A DNA stretch of 64,000 nucleotides, taken from contig NC_059508.1 in the NCBI RefSeq assembly GCF_914767665.1, positions 25,109,501-25,173,500 of the forward strand. Reading direction: 5' to 3'. A model generated the notes under the pieces. The model was not told the origin of the DNA and ran no database searches. It saw only the letters and a list, made by a program, of their open reading frames with translations. Every line of letters starts with the position of its first letter. The first letter of the stretch is position 1. This DNA comes from Harmonia axyridis (Eukaryota > Arthropoda > Insecta > Coleoptera > Coccinellidae). Shown in pieces: positions 32,677 to 46,700 of this stretch. A program made the position numbers and the translations under genes.

Positions 32677-35600
32677 ATGAACAATTATCCAAGTAAGCCG
32701 TTCCACATTGTTGATTATCTTGGGCTCGGATGTCACGCAGGTAGCTGTAATCTCCCACGTGGTAAGGTCAATTGCTGCTGTAACCACGAATGCACGACTG
32801 ACTTCTGTTGTTGATTTCATTCGTTTGTTATTTTCTTCAATGATTCTCATTCTAACACTTTTCATCGTATTGCACAGGGACGAAAGCTTGACACGCGTGT
32901 CTAAGGAAACCACTTTGGTATAAGGGACTGTTCTTATTCCCTTCTTTTTGTTTAATGAACAATTATCCAAGTGAGCCATTCCACATTGATGATTTTCTTG
33001 GACTCGGATGTCACGCAGGTAGCTATAATCTCCCACGTGGTGAGGTCAATTGCTGCTGTAACCACAAATGCACGACTGACTTCTGTTGTTGATTTCATTC
33101 GTTTGTTATTTTCTTCAATGATTCTCATTCTAACACTTTTCATCGTATTGCACAGGGACGAAAGCTTGACACGCGTGTCTAAGGAAACCACTTTGGTATA
33201 AGGGACTGTTCTTATTCCCTTCTTTTTGTTCAATGAACAATTATCCAAGTAAGCCGTTCCACATTGTTGATTTTCTTGGGCTCGGATGTCACGCAGGTAG
33301 CTGTAATCTCCCACGTGGTAAGGTCAATTGCTGCTGTAACCACGAATGCACGACTGACTTCTGTTGTTGATTTCATTCGTTTGTTATTTTCTTCAATGAT
33401 TCTCATTCTAACACTTTTCATCGTATTGCACAGGGACGAAAGCTTGACACGCGTGTCTAAGGAAACCACATTGGTATAAGGGACTGTTCTTACTTCATTC
33501 TTTCTGTTTAATGATCAATTATCCAAGTAAGCCATTCCACATTGTTGATTTTCTTGGACTCGGATGTCACGCAGGTAGCTATAATCTCCCACGTGGTGAG
33601 GTCAATTGCTGCTGTAACCACAAATGCACGACTGACTTCTGTTGTTGATTTCATTCGTTTGTTATTTTCTTCAATGTTTCTCATTCTAACACTTTTCATC
33701 GTAATGCACAGGGACGAAAGCTTGACACACGTGTCTATGGAAACCACATTGGTATAAGGGACTGTTCTTACTTCATTCTTTCTGTATAATGATCAATTAT
33801 CCAAGTAAGCCATTCCACATTGTTGATTTTCTTGGACTCGGATGTCACGCAGGTAGCTATAATCTCCCACGTGGTAAGGTCAATTGCTGCTGTAATCACA
33901 AATGCACGACTGACTTCTGTTGTTGATTTGATTTGTTTGTTATTTCCTTCAATGTTTCTCATTCTAACACTTCTCATCGTATTGCACAGGGACGAAAGCT
34001 TGACACACGTGTCTATGGAAACCACATTGGTATAAGGGACTGTTCTTATTCCCTTCTTTCTGTATAATGATCAATTATCCAAGTAAGCCATTCCACATTG
34101 TTGATTTTCTTGGACTCGGATGACACGCAGGTAGCTATTATCTTTTACGTGGTAAGGTCAATTGCTGCTGTAACCACAAATGCACGACTGACTTCTGTTG
34201 TTGATTTCATTTGTTTGTTATTTCCTTTAATGTTTCTCATTCTAACACTTTTCATCGTATTGCACAGGGACGAAAGCTTGACACGCGTGTCTAAGGAAAC
34301 CACTTTGGTATAAGGGACTGTTCTTATTCCCTTCTTTTTGTTTAATGAACAATTATCCAAGTGAGCCATTCCACATTGATGATTTTCTTGGACTCGGATG
34401 TCACGCAGGTAGCTATAATCTCCCACGTGGTGAGGTCAATTGCTGCTGTAACCACAAATGCACGACTGACTTCTGTTGTTGATTTCATTCGTTTGTTATT
34501 TTCTTCAATGATTCTCATTCTAACATTTCTCATCGTATTGCACAGGGACGAAAGCTTGACACACGTGTCTAAGGAAACCACTTTGGTATAAGGGACTGTT
34601 CTTATTCCCTTCTTTTTGTTTAATGAACAATTATCCAAGTAAGCCGTTCCACATTGTTCATTTTCTTGGGCTCGGATGTCACGCAGGTAGCTGTAATCTC
34701 CCACGTGGTAAGGTCAATTGCTGCTGTAACCACAAATGCACGACTGACTTCTGTTGTTGATTTCATTCGTTTGTTATTTTCTTCAATGTTTCTCATTCTA
34801 ACACTTTTCATCGTATTGCACAGGGACGAAAGCTTGACACGCGTGTCTAAGGAAACCACTTTGGTATAAGGGTCTGTTCTTATTCCCTTCTTTTTGTTTA
34901 ATGAACAATTATCCAAGTAAGCCATTCCACATTGTTGATTTTCTTGGACTCGGATGTCACGCAGGTAGCTATAATCTCCCACGTGGTGAGGTCAATTGCT
35001 GCTGTAACCACAAATGCACACCTGACTTCTATTGTTGATTTCATTCGTTTGTTATTTTCTTCAATGATTCTCATTCTAACACTTTTCATCGTATTGCACA
35101 GGGACGAAAGCTTGACACGCGTGTCTAAGGAAACCACTTTGGTAAAAGGGACTGTTCTTATTCCCTTCTTTTTGTTTAATGAACAATTATCCAAGTAAGC
35201 AATTCCACATTGATGATTTTCTTGGACTCGGATGTCACGCCGGTAGCTATAATCTTCCACGTGATAAGGTCAATTGCTGCTGTAACCACAAATGCACGAC
35301 TGACTTCTGTTGTTGATTTCATTTGTTTGTTATTTCCTTTAATGTTTCTCATTCTGACACTTTTCATCGTATCGCACAGGGACGAAAGCTTGACACGCGT
35401 GTCTAAGGAAACCACTTTGGTATAAGGGACTGTTCTTCTTCCCTTCTTTCTGTATAATGATCAATTATCCAAGTAAGCCATTCCACATTGTTGATTTTCT
35501 TGGACTAGGATGTCACGCAGTAAGGTCAATTGCTGCTGTAACCACAAATGCACGACTGACTTCTGTTGTTGATTTCATTCGTTTGTTATTTTCTTCAATG

Positions 35601-36299
35601 TTTCCCATTCTAACACTTTTCATCGTAATGCACAGGGACGAAAGCTTGACACACGTGTCTACGGAAACCACATTGGTATAAGGGACTGTTCTTACTCCAT
35701 TCTTTCTGTATAATGATCAATTATCCAATTAAGCCATTCCACATTGTTGATTTTCTTGGACTCGGATGTCACGCAGGTAGCTATAATCTCCCACGTGGTA
35801 AGGTCAATTGCTGCTGTAATCACAAATGCACGACTGACTTCTGTTGTTGATTTGATTTGTTTGTTATTTCCTTCAATGTTTCCCATTCTTACACTTCTCA
35901 TCGTATTGCACAGGGACGAAAGCTTGACACACGTGTCTATGGAAACCACATTGGTATAAGGGACTGTTCTTATTCCCTTCTTTCTGTATAATGATCAATT
36001 ATCCAAGTAAGCCATTCCACATTGTTGATTTTCTTGGACTCGGATGACACGCAGGTAGCTATTATCTTTTACGTGGTGAGGTCAATTGCTGCTGTAACCA
36101 CAAATGCACGACTGACTTCTGTTGTTGATTTCATTTGTTTGTTATTTCCTTTAATGTTTCTCATTCTAACATTTCTCATCGTATTGCACAGGGACGAAAG
36201 CTTGACACACGTGTCTGAGGAAACCACTTTGGTATAAGGGACTGTTCTTATTCCCTTCTTTCTGTATAATGATCAATTATCCAAGTAAGCCATTCCACA
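32677..36299 (+). repeat. Leader block of array B (13 monomers)
   Basis: The first monomers (32708, 32986, 33264) carry TTGGGCTCGG and CTGTAATCTCC changes of the 22999/23277 type. From 33542 the order follows 6309-9066 of array A, but a hybrid pair (34098 and 34376) has been inserted. From 34654 to 36299 it copies 7421-9066 at an offset of 27233. The same segment occurs a third time at 42059-43704. There is no room for an array A counterpart of the leader in this window. Confidence 0.8.
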
Positions 36300-39200
36300 T
36301 TGTTGATTTTCTTGGACTCGGATGACACGCAGGTAGCTATAATCTCCCACGTGGTAAGGTCAATTGCTGCTGTAACCACAAATGCACGACTGACTTCTGT
36401 TGTTGATTTCATTTGTTTGTTATTTCCTTCTATGTTTCTCATTCTAACACTTTTCATCGTATTGCACAGGGACGAAAGCTTGACACGCGTGTCTAAGGAA
36501 ACCACTTTTTTTTGTTTAATCAACAATTATCCAAGTAGGCCATTCCACATTGTTGATTTTCTTGGACTCGGATGTCACGCAGGTAGCTATAATCTCCCAC
36601 GTGGTAAGGTCAATTGCTGCTGTAACCACAAATGCACGACTGACTTCTAATGTTGATTTCATTCGTTTGTTATTTTCTTCAATGTTTCTCATTCTAACAC
36701 TTTTCATCGTATTGCACAGGGACGAAAGCTTGACATGCGTGTCTTAGGAAACCACTTTGGTATAAGGGACTGTTCTTTTTCCCTTTTTTTTGTTTGATCA
36801 ACAATTATCCAAGTGGGCCATTCCACATTGTTGGTTTTCTTGGACTCGGATGTCACGCAGGTAGCTATCATCTCCCACGTGGTAAGGTCAATTGCTGCTG
36901 TAACCACAAATGCACGACTGACTTCTATTGCTGATTTTATTCGTTTGTTATTTTCTTCAATGTTTCTCATTCTAACACTTTTTTCATCGTATTGCACAGG
37001 GACGAAAGCTTGACACGCGTGTCTAAGGAAACCACTTTGGTATAAGGGACTGTTCTTATTCCCTTCTTTTTGTTTAATGAACAATTATCCGAATAAGCCA
37101 TTCCACATTGTTGATTTTCTTGGACTCGGATGTCACGCAGGTAGCTAGAATCTCCCACGTGGTAATGTAAATTGCTGCTGTAACCACAAATGCACGACTG
37201 ACTTCTGTTGTTGATTTCATTTGTTTGTTTTTTCCTCCTATGTTTCTCATTCTTACAGTTTTCATCGTATTGCACAGGGACGAAAGCTTGACACACGTGT
37301 CTATGGAAACCACATTCGTATAAGGGACTGTTCTTACTTCATTCTTTCTGTATAATGATCAATTATCCAAGTAAGTCATTCCACATTGTTGATTTTCTTG
37401 GACTCGGATGTCACGCAGGTAGCTATAATCTCCCACGTGGTAAGGTCAATTGCTGCTGAAACCACAAATGCACGACTGACTTCTGTTGTTGATTTCATTT
37501 GTTTGTTATTTCCTTCAATGTTTCTCATTCTAACACTTTTCATCGTATTGCACAGGGACGAAAGCTTGACACACGTGTCTAAGAAAACCACTTTGGTATG
37601 AGGGACTGTTCTTATTCGCTTCTTTTTGTTCAATCAACAATTATCCAAGTAAGCCATTCCACATTGTTGATTTTCTTGGACTCGGATGTCACGCAGGTAG
37701 CTATAAGCTCCCACGTGGTAAGGTCAATTGCTGCTGTAACCACAAATGCACGACTGACTTCTGTTGTTGATTTCATTTGTTTGTTATTTCCTTCTATGTT
37801 TCTCATTCTAACACTTTTCATCGTATTGCACAGGGACGAAAGCTTGACACACGTGTCTAAGGAAACCACTTTGGTATAAGGGACTGTTCTTATTTTTTTT
37901 TTGTTTAATCAACAATTATCCAAGTAGGCCATTCCACATTGTTGATTTTCTTGGGCTCGGATGTCACGCAGGTAGCTATAATCTCCCACGTGGTAAGGTC
38001 AATTGCTCCTGTAACCACAAATGCACGACTGACTTCTAATGTTGATTTCATTTGTTTGTTATTTCCTTCAATGTTTCTCATTCTAACACTTTTCATCGTA
38101 TTGCACAGGGACGAAAGCTTGACACGCGTGTCTAAGGAAACCACTTTGGTATAAGGGACTGTTCTTATTCCCTTCTTTTTGTTTAATGAACAATTATCCA
38201 AGTAAGCCATTCCACATTGTTGATTTTCTTGGACTCGGATGTCACGCAGGTAGCTATAATCTCCCACGTGGTGAGGTCAATTGCTGCTGTAACCACAAAT
38301 GCACGACTGACTTCTGTTGTTGATTTCATTCGTTTGTTATTTTCTTCAATGATTCTCATTCTAACACTTTTCATCGTATTGCACAGGGACGAAAGCTTGA
38401 CACGCGTGTCTAAGGAAACCACTCTGGTATAAGGGACTGTTCTTATTCCCTTCTTTCTGTATAATGATCAATTATCCAAGTAAGTCATTCCACATTGTTG
38501 ATTTTCTTGGACTCGGATGACACGCAGGTAGCTATTATCTTTTACGTGGTAAGGTCAATTGCTGCTGTAACCACAAATGCACGACTGACTTCTGTTGTTG
38601 ATTTCATTTGTTTGTTATTTCCTTTAATGTTTCTCATTCTAACATTTCTCATCGTATTGCACAGGGACGAAAGCTTGACACACGTGTCTAAGGAAACCAC
38701 TTTGGTATAAGGGACTGTTCTTATTCCTTTCTTTTTGTATAATGATCAATTATCCAAGTAAGCCATTCCACATTGTTGATTTTCTTGGACTCGGATGTCA
38801 CGCAGGTAGCTATAATCTCCCACGTGGTAAGGTCAATTGCTGCTGTAATCACAAATGCACGACTGACTTCTGTTGTTGATTTCATTCGTTTGTTATTTTC
38901 TTCAATGATTCTCATTCTAACACTTTTCATCGTATTGCACAGGGACGAAAGCTTGACACGCGTGTCTAAGGAAACCACTTTGGTATAAGGGACTGTTCTT
39001 ATTCCCTTCTTTCTGTATAATGATCAATTATCCAAGTAAGCCATTCCACATTGTTGATTTTCTTGGACTCGGATGTCACGCAGGTAGCTATCATCTCCCA
39101 CGTGGTAAGGTCAATTGCTGCTGTAACCACAAATGCACGACTGACTTCTGTTGTTGATTTCATTTGTTTGTTATTTCCTTTAATGTTTCTCATTCTAACA

Positions 39201-42200
39201 CTTTTCATCGTATTGCACAGAGACGAAAGCTTGACACGCGTGTCTAAGGAAACCACTTTGGTATAAGGGACTGTTCTTATTCCCTTCTTTCTGTATAATG
39301 ATCAATTATCCAAGTAAGCCATTCCACATTGTTGATTTTCTTGGACTAGGATGTCACGCAGTAAGGTCAATTGCTGCTGTAACCACAAATGCACGACTGA
39401 CTTCTGTTGTTGATTTCATTCGTTTGTTATTTTCTTCAATGTTTCTCATTCTAACACTTTTCATCGTAATGCACAGGGACGAAAGCTTGACACACGTGTC
39501 TACGGAAACCACATTGGTATAAGGGACTGTTCTTACTCCATTATTTCTGTATAATGATCAATTATCCAATTAAGCCATTCCACATTGTTGATTTTCTTGG
39601 ACTCGGATGTCACGCAGGTAGCTATAATCTCCCACGTGGTAAGGTCAATTGCTGCTGTAATCACAAATGCACGACTGACTTCTGTTGTTGATTTGATTTG
39701 TTTGTTATTTCCTTCAATGTTTCCCATTCTTACACTTCTCATCGTATTGCACAGGGACGAAAGCTTGACACACGTGTCTATGGAAACCACATTGGTATAA
39801 GGGACTGTTCTTATTCCCTTCTTTCTGTATAATGATCAATTATCCAAGTAAGCCATTCCACATTGTTGATTTTCTTGGACTCGGATGACACGCAGGTAGC
39901 TATTATCTTTTACGTGGTAAGGTCAATTGCTGCTGTAACCACAAATGCACGACTGACTTCTGTTGTTGATTTCATTTGTTTGTTATTTCCTTTAATGTTT
40001 CTCATTCTAACATTTCTCATCGTATTGCACAGGGACGAAAGCTTGACACACGTGTCTGAGGAAACCACTTTGGTATAAGGGACTGTTCTTATTCCCTTCT
40101 TTCTGTATAATGATCAATTATCCAAGTAAGCCATTCCACATTGTTGATTTTCTTGGACTCGGATGACACGCAGGTAGCTATAATCTCCCACGTGGTGAGG
40201 TCAATTGCTGCTGTAACCACAAATGCACGACTGACTTCTGTTGTTGATTTCATTTGTTTGTTATTTCCTTCTATGTTTCTCATTCTAACACTTTTCATCG
40301 TATTGCACAGGGACGAAAGCTTGACACGCGTGTCTAAGGAAACCTCTTTTTTTTGTTTAATCAACAATTATCCAAGTAGGCCATTCCACATTGTTGATTT
40401 TCTTGGACTCGGATGTCACGCAGGTAGCTATAATCTCCCACGTGGTAAGGTCAATTGCTGCTGTAACCACAAATGCACGACTGACTTCTAATGTTGATTT
40501 CATTCGTTTGTTATTTTCTTCAATGTTTCTCATTCTAACACTTTTCATCGTATTGCACAGGGACGAAAGCTTGACACACGTGTCTATGGAAACCACATTG
40601 GTATAAGGGACTGTTCTTATTCCCTTCTTTCTGTATAATGATCAATTATCCAAGTAAGCCATTCCACATTGTTGATTTTCTTGGACTCGGATGTCACGCA
40701 GGTAGCTATAATCTCCCACGTGGTAAGGTCAATTGCTGCTGTAATCACAAATGCACGACTGACTTCTGTTGTTGATTTCATTCGTTTGTTATTTTCTTCA
40801 ATGATTCTCATTCTAACACTTTTCATCGTATTGCACAGGGACGAAAGCTTGACACGCGTGTCTAGGGAAACCACTTTGGTATAAGGGACTGTTCTTATTC
40901 CCTTCTTTCTGTATAATGATCAATTATCCAAGTAAGCCATTCCACATTGTTGATTTTCTTGGACTCGGATGTCACGCAGGTAGCTATTATCTCCCACGTG
41001 GTAAGGTCAATTGCTGCTGTAACCACAAATGCACGACTGACTTCTGTTGTTGATTTCATTCGTTTGTTATTTTCTTCAATGTTTCTCATTCTAACACTTT
41101 TCATCGTAATGCACAGGGACGAAAGCTTGACACACGTGTCTACGGAAACCACATTGGTATAAGGGACTGTTCTTACTCCATTCTTTCTGTATAATGATCA
41201 ATTATCCAATTAAGCCATTCCACATTGTTGATTTTCTTGGACTCGGATGTCACGCAGGTAGCTATAATCTCCCACGTGGTAAGGTCAATTGCTGCTGTAA
41301 TCACAAATGCACGACTGACTTCTGTTGTTGATTTGATTTGTTTGTTATTTCCTTCAATGTTTCTCATTCTAACACTTCTCATCGTATTGCACAGGGACGA
41401 AAGCTTGACACACGTGTCTATGGAAACCACATTGGTATAAGGGACTGTTCTTATTCCCTTCTTTCTGTATAATGATCAATTATCCAAGTAGGCCATTCCA
41501 CATTGTTGATTTTCTTGGACTCGGATTTCACGCAGGTAGCTATAATCTCCCACGTGGTAAGGTCAATTGCTGCTGTAATCACAAATGCACGACTGACTTC
41601 TGTTGTTGATTTGATTTGTTTGTTATTTCCTTCAATGTTTCTCATTCTAACACTTCTCATCGTATTGCACAGGGACGAAAGCTTGACACACGTGTCTATG
41701 GAAACCACATTGGTATAAGGGACTGTTCTTATTCCCTTCTTTCTGTATAATGATCAATTATCCAAGTAAGCCATTCCACATTGTTGATTTTCTTGGACTC
41801 GGATGACACGCAGGTAGCTATTATCTTTTACGTGGTAAGGTCAATTGCTGCTGTAACCACAAATGCACGACTGACTTCTGTTGTTGATTTCATTTGTTTG
41901 TTATTTCCTTTAATGTTTCTCATTCTAACATTTCTCATCGTATTGCACAGGGACGAAAGCTTGACACACGTGTCTAAGGAAACCACTTTGGTATAAGGGA
42001 CTGTTCTTATTCCCTTCTTTTTGTTTAATGAACAATTATCCAAGTAAGCCGTTCCACATTGTTCATTTTCTTGGGCTCGGATGTCACGCAGGTAGCTGTA
42101 ATCTCCCACGTGGTAAGGTCAATTGCTGCTGTAACCACAAATGCACGACTGACTTCTGTTGTTGATTTCATTCGTTTGTTATTTTCTTCAATGTTTCTCA

Positions 42201-43704
42201 TTCTAACACTTTTCATCGTATTGCACAGGGACGAAAGCTTGACACGCGTGTCTAAGGAAACCACTTTGGTATAAGGGTCTGTTCTTATTCCCTTCTTTTT
42301 GTTTAATGAACAATTATCCAAGTAAGCCATTCCACATTGTTGATTTTCTTGGACTCGGATGTCACGCAGGTAGCTATAATCTCCCACGTGGTGAGGTCAA
42401 TTGCTGCTGTAACCACAAATGCACGACTGACTTCTATTGTTGATTTCATTCGTTTGTTATTTTCTTCAATGATTCTCATTCTAACACTTTTCATCGTATT
42501 GCACAGGGACGAAAGCTTGACACGCGTGTCTAAGGAAACCACTTTGGTATAAGGGACTGTTCTTATTCCCTTCTTTTTGTTTAATGAACAATTATCCAAG
42601 TAAGCAATTCCACATTGATGATTTTCTTGGACTCGGATGTCACGCCGGTAGCTATAATCTTCCACGTGATAAGGTCAATTGCTGCTGTAACCACAAATGC
42701 ACGACTGACTTCTGTTGTTGATTTCATTTGTTTGTTATTTCCTTTAATGTTTCTCATTCTGACACTTTTCATCGTATCGCACAGGGACGAAAGCTTGACA
42801 CGCGTGTCTAAGGAAACCACTTTGGTATAAGGGACTGTTCTTATTCCCTTCTTTCTGTATAATGATCAATTATCCAAGTAAGCCATTCCACATTGTTGAT
42901 TTTCTTGGACTAGGATGTCACGCAGTAAGGTCAATTGCTGCTGTAACCACAAATGCACGACTGACTTCTGTTGTTGATTTCATTCGTTTGTTATTTTCTT
43001 CAATGTTTCCCATTCTAACACTTTTCATCGTAATGCACAGGGACGAAAGCTTGACACACGTGTCTACGGAAACCACATTGGTATAAGGGACTGTTCTTAC
43101 TCCATTCTTTCTGTATAATGATCAATTATCCAATTAAGCCATTCCACATTGTTGATTTTCTTGGACTCGGATGTCACGCAGGTAGCTATAATCTCCCACG
43201 TGGTAAGGTCAATTGCTGCTGTAATCACAAATGCACGACTGACTTCTGTTGTTGATTTGATTTGTTTGTTATTTCCTTCAATGTTTCCCATTCTTACACT
43301 TCTCATCGTATTGCACAGGGACGAAAGCTTGACACACGTGTCTATGGAAACCACATTGGTATAAGGGACTGTTCTTATTCCCTTCTTTCTGTATAATGAT
43401 CAATTATCCAAGTAAGCCATTCCACATTGTTGATTTTCTTGGACTCGGATGACACGCAGGTAGCTATTATCTTTTACGTGGTAAGGTCAATTGCTGCTGT
43501 AACCACAAATGCACGACTGACTTCTGTTGTTGATTTCATTTGTTTGTTATTTCCTTTAATGTTTCTCATTCTAACATTTCTCATCGTATTGCACAGGGAC
43601 GAAAGCTTGACACACGTGTCTGAGGAAACCACTTTGGTATAAGGGACTGTTCTTATTCCCTTCTTTCTGTATAATGATCAATTATCCAAGTAAGCCATTC
43701 CACA
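36300..43704 (+). repeat. Higher-order repeat block B1 (7405 bp)
   Basis: This block aligns with 22-9066 of array A at offset 36278 for the first part and 34638 for the second; the 1640-bp difference is the extra unit in block A1. It starts and ends at the 250-bp variant monomer. The shorter B1 may represent the form before the A1 duplication. Confidence 0.85.
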
Positions 43705-46700
43705 TTGTTGATTTTCTTGGACTCGGATGACACGCAGGTAGCTATAATCTCCCACGTGGTAAGGTCAATTGCTGCTGTAACCACAAATGCACGACTGACT
43801 TCTGTTGTTGATTTCATTTGTTTGTTATTTCCTTCTATGTTTCTCATTCTAACACTTTTCATCGTATTGCACAGGGACGAAAGCTTGACACGCGTGTCTA
43901 AGGAAACCACTTTTTTTTGTTTAATCAACAATTATCCAAGTAGGCCATTCCACATTGTTGATTTTCTTGGACTCGGATGTCACGCAGGTAGCTATAATCT
44001 CCCACGTGGTAAGGTCAATTGCTGCTGTAACCACAAATGCACGACTGACTTCTAATGTTGATTTCATTCGTTTGTTATTTTCTTCAATGTTTCTCATTCT
44101 AACACTTTTCATCGTATTGCACAGGGACGAAAGCTTGACATGCGTGTCTTAGGAAACCACTTTGGTATAAGGGACTGTTCTTTTTCCCTTTTTTTTGTTT
44201 GATCAACAATTATCCAAGTGGGCCATTCCACATTGTTGGTTTTCTTGGACTCGGATGTCACGCAGGTAGCTATCATCTCCCACGTGGTAAGGTCAATTGC
44301 TGCTGTAACCACAAATGCACGACTGACTTCTATTGCTGATTTCATTCGTTTGTTATTTTCTTCAATGTTTCTCATTCTAACACTTTTCATCGTATTGCAC
44401 AGGGACGAAAGCTTGACACGCGTGTCTAAGGAAACCACTTTGGTATAAGGGACTGTTCTTATTCCCTTCTTTCTGTATAATGATCAATTATCCAAGTAAG
44501 CCATTCCACATTGTTGATTTTCTTGGACTCGGATGTCACGCAGGTAGCTATCATCTCCCACGTGGTAAGGTCAATTGCTGCTGTAACCACAAATGCACGA
44601 CTGACTTCTGTTGTTGATTTCATTTGTTTGTTATTTCCTTTAATGTTTCTCATTCTAACACTTTTCATCGTATTGCACAGGGACGAAAGCTTGACACGCG
44701 TGTCTAAGGAAACCACTTTGGTATAAGGGACTGTTCTTATTCCCTTCTTTCTGTATAATGATCAATTATCCAAGTAAGCCATTCCACATTGTTGATTTTC
44801 TTGGACTAGGATGTCACGCAGTAAGGTCAATTGCTGCTGTAACCACAAATGCACGACTGACTTCTGTTGTTGATTTCATTCGTTTGTTATTTTCTTCAAT
44901 GTTTCTCATTCTAACACTTTTCATCGTAATGCACAGGGACGAAAGCTTGACACACGTGTCTACGGAAACCACATTGGTATAAGGGACTGTTCTTACTCCA
45001 TTCTTTCTGTATAATGATCAATTATCCAATTAAGCCATTCCACATTGTTGATTTTCTTGGACTCGGATGTCACGCAGGTAGCTATAATCTCCCACGTGGT
45101 AAGGTCAATTGCTGCTGTAATCACAAATGCACGACTGACTTCTGTTGTTGATTTGATTTGTTTGTTATTTCCTTCAATGTTTCCCATTCTTACATTTCTC
45201 ATCGTATTGCACAGGGACGAAAGCTTGACACACGTGTCTATGGAAACCACATTGGTATAAGGGACTGTTCTTATTCCCTTCTTTCTGTATAATGATCAAT
45301 TATCCAAGTAAGCCATTCCACATTGTTGATTTTCTTGGACTCGGATGACACGCAGGTAGCTATTATCTTTTACGTGGTAAGGTCAATTGCTGCTGTAACC
45401 ACAAATGCACGACTGACTTCTGTTGTTGATTTCATTTGTTTGTTATTTCCTTTAATGTTTCTCATTCTAACATTTCTCATCGTATTGCACAGGGACGAAA
45501 GCTTGACACACGTGTCTGAGGAAACCACTTTGGTATAAGGGACTGTTCTTATTCCCTTCTTTCTGTATAATGATCAATTATCCAAGTAAGCCATTCCACA
45601 TTGTTGATTTTCTTGGACTCGGATGACACGCAGGTAGCTATAATCTCCCACGTGGTGAGGTCAATTGCTGCTGTAACCACAAATGCACGACTGACTTCTG
45701 TTGTTGATTTCATTCGTTTGTTATTTCCTTCAATGTTTCTCATTCTAACACTTTTCATCGTATTGCACAGGGACGAAAGCTTGACACGCGTGTCTAAGGA
45801 AACCACTTTTTTTTGTTTAATCAACAATTATCCAAGTAGGCCATTCCACATTGTTGATTTTCTTGGACTCGGATGTCACGCAGGTAGCTATAATCTCCCA
45901 CGTGGTAAGGTCAATTGCTGCTGTAACCACAAATGCACGACTGACTTCTAATGTTGATTTCATTCGTTTGTTATTTTCTTCAATGTTTCTCATTCTAACA
46001 CTTTTCATCGTATTGCACAGGGACGAAAGCTTGACACACGTGTCTATGGAAACCACATTGGTATAAGGGACTGTTCTTATTCCCTTCTTTCTGTATAATG
46101 ATCAATTATCCAAGTAAGCCATTCCACATTGTTGATTTTCTTGGACTCGGATGTCACGCAGGTAGCTATAATCTCCCACGTGGTAAGGTCAATTGCTGCT
46201 GTAATCACAAATGCACGACTGACTTCTGTTGTTGATTTCATTCGTTTGTTATTTTCTTCAATGATTCTCATTCTAACACTTTTCATCGTATTGCACAGGG
46301 ACGAAAGCTTGACACGCGTGTCTAGGGAAACCACTTTGGTATAAGGGACTGTTCTTATTCCCTTCTTTCTGTATAATGATCAATTATCCAAGTAAGCCAT
46401 TCCACATTGTTGATTTTCTTGGACTCGGATGTCACGCAGGTAGCTATTATCTCCCACGTGGTAAGGTCAATTGCTGCTGTAACCACAAATGCACGACTGA
46501 CTTCTGTTGTTGATTTCATTCGTTTGTTATTTTCTTCAATGTTTCTCATTCTAACACTTTTCATCGTAATGCACAGGGACGAAAGCTTGACACACGTGTC
46601 TACGGAAACCACATTGGTATAAGGGACTGTTCTTACTCCATTCTTTCTGTATAATGATCAATTATCCAATTAAGCCATTCCACATTGTTGATTTTCTTGG

